Shown one piece after another: positions 1-7,023 of a stretch of DNA of 17,834 bases. Every line of letters starts with the position of its first letter. Position 1 is the stretch's first letter. The position numbers were made by a program, and so were the translations under genes. The DNA is taken from assembly GCA_003695725.1 (NCBI GenBank), contig RFHX01000125.1, positions 1-17,834 on the forward strand, in the 5' to 3' direction. Origin of the DNA: Candidatus Schekmanbacteria bacterium. Lineage in GTDB: Bacteria > Schekmanbacteria > GWA2-38-11 > J061. A model generated the notes under the pieces. That model was not told the DNA's origin, did no database searches, and saw only the letters and a list, made by a program, of their open reading frames with translations.

Positions 1-2
1 AT

Positions 3-530
3 TCTCATCCATATAAAGAATTCTATATACTTGAAAACAATAATCCTCACCCTCGCACACTATTGATTCCAAAGGCAATATATTTCAAAAATGATGAAAA
101 AATACTTGATTATATGAAAAGCAAGGATTTTGATTTTGAAAAAGAAATTCTTCTTGTTAAGGACTCATCAAAAAACAAGGAAAATAGCGGTAATAATTTT
201 AAAATTTCATCAAATATAGGGAAAGCAGAAATCGTCGAATATAAACCCAACATGGTCAAAATTATGGCATTTACAAAAGAATCTGCCTATCTGCTTTTAT
301 GCGATACTTGGTTTGAGGGATGGGAAGCGTCAATTGACGGTAAGAAGACAGATGTTATAAGAGGTGATTATAATTTCAGGGCAGTTTACCTTCCTTCAGG
401 GAAACATCAGGTAATCTTTTCATTTACACATCCTGGATTTTATATTGGAATCATAACTTCATTTTTAAGCTTTTCACTAATCATCGCCCTTAATTTATTT
501 TTCAAAAAAGATGCTGATCATAAAAAATGA
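3..530 (+). CDS. YfhO-family membrane protein, C-terminal fragment (5' end outside window)
   Basis: The reading frame is open to the left edge of the window, so this is the 3' end of a larger gene. A TTG at 63 is in frame but is not a credible start, because the residues before it (…ENNNPHPRTLLIPKA) match the usual 'ENP.ALPRA.lVp.a' segment of YfhO-type proteins. The C-terminal part has the family's periplasmic beta-domain signature: a strand with LLLCDTWFEGWEASIDGK, then FRAVYLPSGKHQVIFSF, and a last membrane helix (FYIGIITSFLSFSLIIALNLFF) with a short Lys-rich cytoplasmic tail. Family members are large polytopic inner-membrane proteins, related to glycosyltransferase-type transporters and implicated in glycosylating teichoic acid or other envelope polymers. 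The substrate here is unknown. The stop codon overlaps the next start as ATGA, so the two genes are translationally coupled. Confidence 0.8.
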   Translation, partial: SHPYKEFYILENNNPHPRTLLIPKAIYFKNDEKILDYMKSKDFDFEKEILLVKDSSKNKENSGNNFKISSNIGKAEIVEYKPNMVKIMAFTKESAYLLLCDTWFEGWEASIDGKKTDVIRGDYNFRAVYLPSGKHQVIFSFTHPGFYIGIITSFLSFSLIIALNLFFKKDADHKK

Positions 531-1351
531 CCGGAAAGAAAAAAGGAAAAGTACGAATTGATTCCCTTTTAACTGAAAGAGAATTCACAGAATCAAGAAA
601 TTCTGCGAAAGCCCTAATTATGGCAGGAGTTGTATTTGTAAACGGCAAACGAATCGATAAAGCAGGCGCCCTCGTCAATCCTTCAGCTGAAATCACAATC
701 AAAGGCAATCCCTGCCCATATGTAAGCAGAGGTGGGCTAAAGCTGGAAGGAGTCTTGGATGAATTCAAATTGAGCGTAAAAGATAAAATTGCCGTTGATA
801 TTGGTGCTTCAACAGGAGGTTTTACAGACTGCCTATTGCAAAGAGGCGTAAAAAAGGTTTATGCTATCGATACAGGATACGGACAACTTCACTGGAAACT
901 AAGAAATGATAACAGAGTAATAAATCTTGAAAAAATAAATGCACGATATCTTACGGAAGATATTATCCCTGAAAAGGCAGATTTAATAACAATAGATGTC
1001 TCTTTTATTTCAATTAAAAAAATCATACCTTCATCTTTAAAACTTATTAAAGAAAATGGTATTGTCATTGCATTGATAAAGCCCCAATTCGAAATAGGCA
1101 AAGGGATGGTTGATAAAGGTGGAGTGATAAAATCATTGGAAAAGCATAAAATAGTGCTCAAAGATATCGTTGATTTTATTTCTCAGTTGGAAGTCGATAT
1201 CTTGGGACTTACTATATCCAAAATTAAAGGCCAGCAGGGTAATGTTGAGTTTTTTATTCTTCTTAAAAACAGCCAAAAGGAGTTGAAGAAAAAAAAGTTT
1301 GAATTGCTTATAAATAATGTTTTGCTAAAACTCAATGACAAGAGGGTTTGA
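527..1351 (+). CDS. tlyA: TlyA-family rRNA (cytidine-2'-O)-methyltransferase
   Basis: This is a 274-residue protein, the normal TlyA length. An S4-type RNA-binding domain occupies about residues 9-65 (RIDSLL, then AGVVFVNGKRIDKAG). A Rossmann-fold FtsJ/RrmJ-like methyltransferase follows. Its landmarks are YVSRGGLKL (K72), the SAM-binding loop DIGASTGGFTDCLL (91-104), YAIDTGYGQL (112-121), TIDVSFIS (D157), IKPQFE (K185) and GNVEFF (E241). K72-D157-K185-E241 match the K-D-K-E catalytic tetrad of 2'-O-ribose methyltransferases. Characterised TlyA enzymes methylate 16S and/or 23S rRNA cytidines using SAM in the cytoplasm. Which site is modified here cannot be told. The ATG overlaps the preceding stop by four bases with no clear Shine-Dalgarno, so coupling is likely. 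The last 25 residues are a Lys-rich tail. The gene converges on the sigma54 activator with a 10-bp gap and no visible terminator. Confidence 0.93.
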   Translation: MTGKKKGKVRIDSLLTEREFTESRNSAKALIMAGVVFVNGKRIDKAGALVNPSAEITIKGNPCPYVSRGGLKLEGVLDEFKLSVKDKIAVDIGASTGGFTDCLLQRGVKKVYAIDTGYGQLHWKLRNDNRVINLEKINARYLTEDIIPEKADLITIDVSFISIKKIIPSSLKLIKENGIVIALIKPQFEIGKGMVDKGGVIKSLEKHKIVLKDIVDFISQLEVDILGLTISKIKGQQGNVEFFILLKNSQKELKKKKFELLINNVLLKLNDKRV

Positions 1352-1361
1352 ACCTTTTCTT

Positions 1362-2735
1362 TTATCTCAATCCATCTTTTCTCATCTTCTCTAAAAGTGT
1401 AGTCCTGTTTAATTTCAGAAGAGATGCCGCTTTGCTTCTTACTCCATTGGCTTTTTCAAGTGCTTGCTTGATAAGGCTTTGTTCCATCTCCTTTAACACT
1501 TTATTCAAATCAATGCCTTCATCTGGAAGGACAAGAGGAAATTCCTTTTTCTTATCATCTGACTTTACCACTTGGGGAGGGAGATGTTTAGGTGTAATCA
1601 GTTTCCCATCTGATAGAGTTACGGCTCTTTCAATAGCATTTTCAAGCTCTCTCACATTTCCTGTCCACTCATAAGCGCATAAAAGATCGAGGGCTTCCTT
1701 TGTAACTTTCTTCTCCTCTTTTCCCATCTCTTTACAAATCCTTTTAAGAAAAAAATTGACGAGGAGGGGGATATCTTCCTTTCTTTCTCGTAATGGCGGA
1801 AGAAAAATTGTTATTACATTAAGGCGGTAGTAAAGATCTTCACGGAACAAGCCCTCTTTTACTCTTTTTTCCAAATCTGCATTTGTAGCAGAAATGACCC
1901 GAACATCTATCTTAATTTTTCTGTTTTCACCTATCTTTTCTATCTCTTTTTGTTGGAGCGCCCTTAAAATTTTTACCTGTAACTCTGGATCCATATTGCC
2001 TATTTCATCGAGAAAGATTGTACCACGATGTGCTAATTCAAACTTTCCCTTTCTGTCAGATGAAGCTCCTGTAAAAGCGCCTTTCGTATGGCCAAAAAAT
2101 TCACTTTCCAAAAGATCCTTTGGAATAGCACTGCAATTTACAGTCACAAAGGGATAATTTCTCCTTTCACTATTGAAATGTATTGCCCTTGCAACAAGCT
2201 CCTTCCCTGTGCCGCTTTCACCTCTAATCAACACTGTGCTGTCAGTTTCAGCAACTTTTTCTATCATTTTATAAATGCCTTGCATCTTCTCCGATGTACC
2301 CACTATTTCTTCAAACTTTATTTTACCTCGTAGCTGTTTTTTCAATTCCCTATTTTCAGTGACAAGATTTTTTTCTCTAAGTGCTTTCTTTATGACAAGG
2401 CGCACTTCATCTATATTCAATGGCTTGGATAGATAGTCATATGCCCCTGCCTTCATAGCTTCTATCGCTGATTCAACAGAAGCAAAAGCAGTAAGAAGAA
2501 TAACAATGATATCTGAATCAAGGGCTTTTGCTTTTTTCATTACTGCAAGCCCGTCAAAATCGGGAAGTTTTAAATCAGTGAGGAGAAGTGAAAATTTTTG
2601 TTCCTTCAAAAGCTTTATAGCAGACCTTCCGTTTTCTGCAGTCGTTATGCTATAGCCTTCTTCTTCTAAAATAGTAGCAAGGGATATTCTGCAGCTTTCG
2701 TCATCTTCGACAAGAAGGATATTTTCAGAGACCAT
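1362..2735 (-). CDS. NtrC-family sigma54-dependent response regulator
   Basis: This is a 457-residue, three-domain activator. The receiver domain (about 4-120) has acidic pocket D11/D12, phosphoacceptor D54 (LLLTDLKLPDFDG), T82 and K104 (YLSKPL). The AAA+ domain (about 143-375) has Walker A GESGTGKE (172-179), the sigma54-contact loop GAFTGA (219-224), Walker B with FLDE (241-244), and the sensor motif EWTGNVRELEN. A C-terminal Fis-type helix-turn-helix ends the protein (…KAASLLKLNRTTLLEKMRK). Proteins of this class bind upstream activating sequences and use ATP to open sigma54-holoenzyme promoters. PilR, which controls pilin, belongs to the class, so a role in pilus expression is a contextual inference. 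The gene is last in the minus-strand series, 120 bp after the secretin gene, with its own sigma70-like promoter. No PilS-like kinase is adjacent; the kinase at the far end of the locus is a possible partner. The assignment to the family is certain; the target is not. Confidence 0.95.
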   Translation of the reverse strand: MVSENILLVEDDESCRISLATILEEEGYSITTAENGRSAIKLLKEQKFSLLLTDLKLPDFDGLAVMKKAKALDSDIIVILLTAFASVESAIEAMKAGAYDYLSKPLNIDEVRLVIKKALREKNLVTENRELKKQLRGKIKFEEIVGTSEKMQGIYKMIEKVAETDSTVLIRGESGTGKELVARAIHFNSERRNYPFVTVNCSAIPKDLLESEFFGHTKGAFTGASSDRKGKFELAHRGTIFLDEIGNMDPELQVKILRALQQKEIEKIGENRKIKIDVRVISATNADLEKRVKEGLFREDLYYRLNVITIFLPPLRERKEDIPLLVNFFLKRICKEMGKEEKKVTKEALDLLCAYEWTGNVRELENAIERAVTLSDGKLITPKHLPPQVVKSDDKKKEFPLVLPDEGIDLNKVLKEMEQSLIKQALEKANGVRSKAASLLKLNRTTLLEKMRKDGLR

Positions 2736-2789
2736 TTCTCTATTAAGTTAATATTCAAATTATTGCTAAAAAAGAAATACGGCAGATGT

Positions 2790-2817
2790 ATTATAGAAGA
2801 GAAGGCAAATATTTCAA
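2790..2817 (-). promoter_or_regulatory. sigma70-type promoter for the NtrC-family regulator gene
   Basis: Read on the minus strand, TTGAAA (2812-2817) and a consensus TATAAT (2790-2795) are separated by 16 bp. Transcription would begin near 2783, leaving an untranslated leader of about 48 bases before the ATG at 2735. It lies in the 120-bp gap after the secretin gene. This gap (2736-2855) has no terminator-like hairpin, so read-through from the pilus operon is also possible. The minus strand of the gap contains no GG dinucleotide, so a sigma54 -24/-12 element is excluded here. Confidence 0.6.
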
Positions 2818-2855
2818 GAAGAAATAAAAGGAGATAGTTAAATAAGTATTTACAA

Positions 2856-4199
2856 TTATTCGCCTCTTTCAGACTTTTTGATTTTTTCCCTTTTAATCTT
2901 TTCTATTTCATCATCAAGGCGTGAGGACTCGCGCATATATTTCTCTTTTTCTAAATCTGCTGCCATAACAGGCGAGGCTTCCTGTCTAACAATATGAGGT
3001 GTTATAAAGACAATTATTTCAGATTTAATATTCTGTACCTTTGTAAATCTAAAAATATATCCAAGAAGAGGAATACTGCCAAGAAAAGGAATCTGATTTC
3101 TTGTTTCTTCTCTCTTATTGTTGATGAGTCCACCAATAACAATCGTACCACCGTCCTTCACTATAATATTTGTTGTAGCTTCAGTAGTCCTTTTTGACGG
3201 AAGCCCCAATACTACTTCACCATCACTTACTTCAGGATGGACTTCCATCGTGATGAAATTATCATTTGCAATTTTAGGCGTTATAACAAGCTTTGTGCCC
3301 ACATCGAGAAATTCAACTGATTCAGTGGTAACCTGATTTATAGTCGTAGTCACTCTATAACCCAGTTGTGAACCTATTATTATCGATGCCTCTTTACCAT
3401 CAATGGCAAGAAGTTTTGGAGATGCAATGGTTTTGACATTCGATTTCTCCGTAAGAGCTTTAAGGACAAGGTCGAAATTGTCTTTATCAAGCACATAGGA
3501 AAATCCTTCCGTCAATTTGGTAAATCCTTCAACTTTAAAAACATCATCTTTGCCTATCGATTCCCAGTCAACACCAAAAGAATCTTGGTTGTTTAGACGT
3601 GCTTCAAGAATTTTCGCTTCTATCATCACTTGTCTTGGTGCAGTATCAATCTTCTTTACGAGAGCGTCTATTGTCTTGATGTTTGAAGGTAAATCTTCAA
3701 CGATTATTGATTTTTCTTCCTTGCTTATTACAGCTTTACCATATGATGTAAGCATCTTTTCTATGAGATTATAGGTTTCCTCTGTATCAGCATGGTCTAT
3801 TTTATAAAATCTAATCTCTTTATCTAAAATATTAGATGACATCTCTTTGCCGATTTCACCGCCATAAACAAAAACAATATTTCCTTTCTGCGCATATGAA
3901 TAACCATTTGCTTTCACAACGGCATCAAGGGCTTCCTTGAAAGTTACATCATAAAGATTAACTGATACATTTCCCTTCACCGATTTTTCGGCTACTATGT
4001 TGACTCGTCTTTTCTTGGAAAGAATTTGAAGGACATCGGCAATAGGCACATTGCTGACATTGATAGTAATAAGATCTTCATCACTTTTTAATGCAGATTC
4101 TTCACTAAAAAGAACATTTTTCTTCAATTCCTCGGAAAATGCCATGAATGAAAAAATAATGAAAAAGGAAACTGCTATTATGGATATCCTTTTAGCCAT
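2856..4199 (-). CDS. pilQ: Secretin, PilQ/GspD-type outer-membrane channel (short form)
   Basis: This is a 447-residue secretin. A signal peptide covers about residues 1-22 (hydrophobic core IIAVSFFIIFSFMA). An STN/N0-like module (about 43-112) includes ITINVSNVPIADVLQILSKK and VTFKEALDAVV. One N1-type ring-building domain follows (about 126-187), then the secretin beta-barrel domain (about 190-405). The barrel ends with the family signature IGGLINNKREETRNQIPFLG, then SIPLLGYIF (355-383) and EIIVFITPHIV. A charged tail (about 415-447) may bind a pilotin or be disordered. Secretins oligomerise into the outer-membrane gate through which the fibre or exoprotein passes. At 447 residues it is much shorter than typical PilQ or GspD: it lacks the peptidoglycan-binding AMIN domains of PilQ and the repeated N-domains of GspD. 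It follows the PilP-like gene by 8 bp, the conserved PilMNOPQ order. Confidence 0.93.
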   Translation of the reverse strand: MAKRISIIAVSFFIIFSFMAFSEELKKNVLFSEESALKSDEDLITINVSNVPIADVLQILSKKRRVNIVAEKSVKGNVSVNLYDVTFKEALDAVVKANGYSYAQKGNIVFVYGGEIGKEMSSNILDKEIRFYKIDHADTEETYNLIEKMLTSYGKAVISKEEKSIIVEDLPSNIKTIDALVKKIDTAPRQVMIEAKILEARLNNQDSFGVDWESIGKDDVFKVEGFTKLTEGFSYVLDKDNFDLVLKALTEKSNVKTIASPKLLAIDGKEASIIIGSQLGYRVTTTINQVTTESVEFLDVGTKLVITPKIANDNFITMEVHPEVSDGEVVLGLPSKRTTEATTNIIVKDGGTIVIGGLINNKREETRNQIPFLGSIPLLGYIFRFTKVQNIKSEIIVFITPHIVRQEASPVMAADLEKEKYMRESSRLDDEIEKIKREKIKKSERGE

Positions 4200-4207
4200 T
4201 ACATATC

Positions 4208-4732
4208 CTAATCATTTAATTTTATTGAATAAACTTTATTTGCCTCCTCAATCATTACTTCATCAGTGCTAATTGAAACTACCCTGCATCCTTGTATTTC
4301 ACCACCCTCTTCTACAACCTTGTCATTTATAATCGAATATTTTACATCTCCATCTATTACGATTCCCTGCAGTTTGAGATTGTCCAAATTTCTTTCAGCA
4401 TTTTTTCCCGTATTATTCGACAAACTATATCTATCGCCATAACTATCAGATATCATTAGATAATTGAGCGCCTCTTTATTGGAAAATGGATCTCTCTCAA
4501 GAGGAAGAATCTTTTTCTCATTTGAGGTAGGAGTTTTGTATCCCTTATTATTCTGCATCTTCTCTTCAGATTTCACTTCATAATGTTCTTCTATCTTTGG
4601 CAACTTCTCAGCAGTCTTCACTGCTTCAGCTACATTCTTATTACTCTTTATCCTCATAATCCCCAATGGAATAATTCCAAAAACAATTACTGTTATCAAA
4701 AAATACTTCGTACTTTTATTTATCTGAGACAT
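4208..4732 (-). CDS. pilP: PilP/GspC-like inner-membrane alignment protein
   Basis: This 174-residue protein has one N-terminal membrane helix (about 9-26), a low-complexity charged linker (about 30-78) and a small beta domain (about 118-172). The domain begins after the RDPFS motif typical of PilP and GspC proteins. Residues 118-170 (NLKLQGIVIDGDVKYSIIND, then EEGGEIQGCRVVSISTDEVMI) fit the homology-region beta fold that docks onto the secretin N0 domain. Canonical PilP is a lipoprotein with a lipobox Cys. None is present here, so it is anchored by a transmembrane helix as GspC is. The position between the PilO and secretin genes, with 3- and 8-bp gaps, supports the assignment more strongly than the sequence alone. 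Confidence 0.75.
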   Translation of the reverse strand: MSQINKSTKYFLITVIVFGIIPLGIMRIKSNKNVAEAVKTAEKLPKIEEHYEVKSEEKMQNNKGYKTPTSNEKKILPLERDPFSNKEALNYLMISDSYGDRYSLSNNTGKNAERNLDNLKLQGIVIDGDVKYSIINDKVVEEGGEIQGCRVVSISTDEVMIEEANKVYSIKLND

Positions 4733-4735
4733 TTC

Positions 4736-5272
4736 CTAATTTCCTTTACCTGCTGTGAACACTTTTAGATTTATTTTTACATTGCACTGATTTGTCTCAT
4801 CATTTAGTCTTTCTATTTCGACTGATTCGATTCTATTCAGTCGTGGAATTTCATTTAGATAATGGATAAATTTGTATGTTTCTTCATAACTTGCCTCTGC
4901 TTTTAAAGTTACTGGCACTTCATTATAAAGCTCTTTTTCTCTTATCTTATGCGGTTCAATTGAAGAAATTAAAAATCCTGATTTTCTTTCAATTCTTTCT
5001 AACTGCCTTATGAAATCATCAATCTTAATATTCTGAGGTAATCTCTCCTCATAAAGAGCCAGTTTTTGTCTTAATTTTTTCATTCCCATCTTCATTGAAG
5101 CAAGCTGCTCTTCTGCGGCTTCTTTTCTCAAAACCTCCTCATTTATCTTTTTTTTGCTTTCCATTATTTCAGCAATTTCTTTATAACGAGATGAATAGAA
5201 GAAGAGGCAAATGAAGATTATGATTATCGTACCTGTCAAAAAGGGAATATCTTTTTTGCAAAATCCTTTCAT
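4736..5272 (-). CDS. pilO: PilO-like pilus assembly protein
   Basis: This 178-residue bitopic inner-membrane protein has a short cytoplasmic N-terminus, a membrane helix at about 10-27, a coiled-coil-prone stretch (about 30-78, rich in Glu/Lys) and a C-terminal ferredoxin-like periplasmic domain. The domain is recognisable from LPQNIKIDDFIRQLERI (78-94), the strand GFLISSIEP and the family-typical VPVTLKAEASYEETYKFIHY (119-138). PilO heterodimerises with PilN and links the cytoplasmic PilM ring to PilP and the secretin. It sits between the PilN and PilP-like genes with 3-bp gaps, consistent with one operon. The length is close to the usual 180-210 residues. Confidence 0.87.
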   Translation of the reverse strand: MKGFCKKDIPFLTGTIIIIFICLFFYSSRYKEIAEIMESKKKINEEVLRKEAAEEQLASMKMGMKKLRQKLALYEERLPQNIKIDDFIRQLERIERKSGFLISSIEPHKIREKELYNEVPVTLKAEASYEETYKFIHYLNEIPRLNRIESVEIERLNDETNQCNVKINLKVFTAGKGN

Positions 5273-5275
5273 AAA

Positions 5276-5923
5276 TTAAAGCTCACATTTTAATTTAAAA
5301 TGAACAGCAACAAATTCTTTTTTCATCTCCCTTTCTGCCTTCTCAAGAATAATCCGTTTGAAAATTCCTTCTTCATCAAGATTTTTCATAAAATCGGCAA
5401 TATCAAGATTAGAAAAGCAATAACCTTCAATTTTAATAATATAATCATAATCACTCTTGGTATATTTATCTGACAAAGAAGAGAAGAAACCGCCTGTGGC
5501 TTTAATAATATCTTTTGTTGGACGATTTTTCCCTTCGGATTTATCCTGCTCGAAATCCGAATTAGCTACCGACAAATTTTCAAGCCATATTCGTTCGCCC
5601 ATATTTTCTGCTATAGTATAAAAAATGGATGCCCAAGAGATATTCTTCTCAAGAGATGACAATGCGCTTTCTTTTTCTTTTAAACTTTTTTGTTCATCAA
5701 TGAGTTTTTGAAGTTCAGATTCTGTTTCTTTAAGTTTCTCCTCAACATTACTTTTTTCCAAAATCTTAAACCTTTCTCTTTGTATTTTGACTTCGAGATT
5801 TAAATATAATGGCAGGTAAAGAATCAAAAAAATTGATATTACTGTGAACCAGAATCGATATCTTCTTCTTTTTTCATTTCTTGATATTTCTTCTAAAGGA
5901 AGAAAATTGACTTCTCTTTTCAC
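5276..5923 (-). CDS. pilN: PilN-like pilus assembly protein
   Basis: The 215-residue protein starts with MKREVNFLPLEE, the conserved cytoplasmic 'INLLP' segment that inserts into the PilM groove. A basic stretch (residues 16-24) and one membrane helix (about 25-44) follow. Next are a coiled coil (about 48-92) and a periplasmic ferredoxin-like domain (about 97-215) containing WASIFYTIAENMGERIWLENLSV. Residues about 122-158 form a charged, Ser/Lys-rich loop between strands that makes the protein slightly longer than many PilN. The start overlaps the pilM stop as ATGA, indicating translational coupling between the two interacting partners. Confidence 0.87.
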   Translation of the reverse strand: MKREVNFLPLEEISRNEKRRRYRFWFTVISIFLILYLPLYLNLEVKIQRERFKILEKSNVEEKLKETESELQKLIDEQKSLKEKESALSSLEKNISWASIFYTIAENMGERIWLENLSVANSDFEQDKSEGKNRPTKDIIKATGGFFSSLSDKYTKSDYDYIIKIEGYCFSNLDIADFMKNLDEEGIFKRIILEKAEREMKKEFVAVHFKLKCEL

Positions 5924-7017
5924 GATTCTTCACCTCTCAAAGCAAGTCCATAAGCAACAGCAAATTCAGTTAACTTTCTTTCACCTTTATCGCTGCTGTT
6001 ATTTTCTTCATTGGGGCACCAAATACTTACATCGATCTGAAACCTTTGATGAAAATATTGTGACAAATTCTTGATTTTGGCACCTCCACCGCATAAGATA
6101 AAACTCGAAGGCTTTACTCCCCGTAATTCTGCACTGCAATATCTGAATATCTCTTCAATCCCTGATGAAAGCTTTTCTAAATCATCTTTGATTATATCCT
6201 TAATCAATGATGGAATATCATTTTCTCTAATTGCTTCTATATCATTTAAAAAAGAAAGGGATGTGGATTTCTCACCTATTCCGTAGTCAAACAAGTATCT
6301 TTGAGAATCTTCATTGGAAACTTCAAGTTCCTTTTCAATTGATTTCACAAAATGATTACTGCCTACTGGAATTGTCCTGTGTAAAACAAAATTATCGTTA
6401 TTATATACAACTGCCCTACTTTTATTGAATCCGATATCTATGACAGCCAACGGCGATTTTTCCCTCTTCCCTATCTTTTTAATAGCTCTAAAAAGAGCAA
6501 AGGGTAGTAAATCTACTGCGACACAATTGAGCTTTGCCTCTTTCAACACATTAATATAATTTTGCACTACGCGTTTCCTTGCTGACATCATCAAAATCTT
6601 TCTTCTCTTCCCGCCTCCAAATGCTGTTTCTCCCATATCTATATAATCAACTACTGCCTCTTCTTTGGGATAAGGCAAAGAAGAAATTTCTTTTTCAAGA
6701 ATTTGCTCTATAGATTTTTCTTCATCAGAATCCAAAATCAATTGACGGAAATCTACATCATGGGAAGGAAGAGAAATGACAGCATCTTTTCCAACAAATT
6801 TTTCTTTTTTCAAGACTTCCTTTATATAGGGCTTAAATATTATTATTCTTTCCTCTTCTGAATTCACTGATATCTCTTCCTTGATTTTAGCATCTGCATA
6901 AACAATCTTTTCTTTATCGCCCTTCTTTAAAATCTGAGAAACTTTAAGCGATGTTGTCCCCATATCAATACCAATGGGGGAATGCTTTAATTTCCTGAAA
7001 AAATATCCTGACATCAA
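5920..7017 (-). CDS. pilM: PilM-like actin-fold ATP-binding pilus assembly protein
   Basis: This 365-residue cytoplasmic protein has the actin/FtsA-like fold motifs of PilM. They are phosphate-1 GIDMGTTSLKV (16-26), phosphate-2 AVIDIGFNKSRAVV (191-204) and the adenosine loop FILCGGGAKIKNL (306-318). SLPYPKEEAVVDYI (113-126) is the typical 1C-domain segment. The C-terminal stretch LTEFAVAYGLALRG is also characteristic. PilM binds the PilN N-terminus under the inner membrane and connects the assembly ATPase to the periplasmic complex. Two Met codons start the frame and either may be used. The gene lies 6 bp after the NHL-fusion pilin gene, so minor pilins and alignment complex are co-transcribed. 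Confidence 0.92.
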   Translation of the reverse strand: MMSGYFFRKLKHSPIGIDMGTTSLKVSQILKKGDKEKIVYADAKIKEEISVNSEEERIIIFKPYIKEVLKKEKFVGKDAVISLPSHDVDFRQLILDSDEEKSIEQILEKEISSLPYPKEEAVVDYIDMGETAFGGGKRRKILMMSARKRVVQNYINVLKEAKLNCVAVDLLPFALFRAIKKIGKREKSPLAVIDIGFNKSRAVVYNNDNFVLHRTIPVGSNHFVKSIEKELEVSNEDSQRYLFDYGIGEKSTSLSFLNDIEAIRENDIPSLIKDIIKDDLEKLSSGIEEIFRYCSAELRGVKPSSFILCGGGAKIKNLSQYFHQRFQIDVSIWCPNEENNSSDKGERKLTEFAVAYGLALRGEES

Positions 7018-7023
7018 TCTCCC

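Noticed and set aside
63-530. TTG at 63 as the true start of the first gene
   Set aside because: The frame is open to the window edge and the upstream residues fit the YfhO family, so the gene starts outside the window.
1348-1674. Plus-strand open frame of 108 codons following tlyA
   Set aside because: Antisense to the C-terminal part of the sigma54 activator; its start lies on the tlyA stop, but the protein has no recognisable features.
2856-4199. Reading the short secretin as a truncated pseudogene
   Set aside because: It has an intact signal peptide, STN, N1 and full secretin signature in one frame, with tight operon spacing, so it is a short but complete form.
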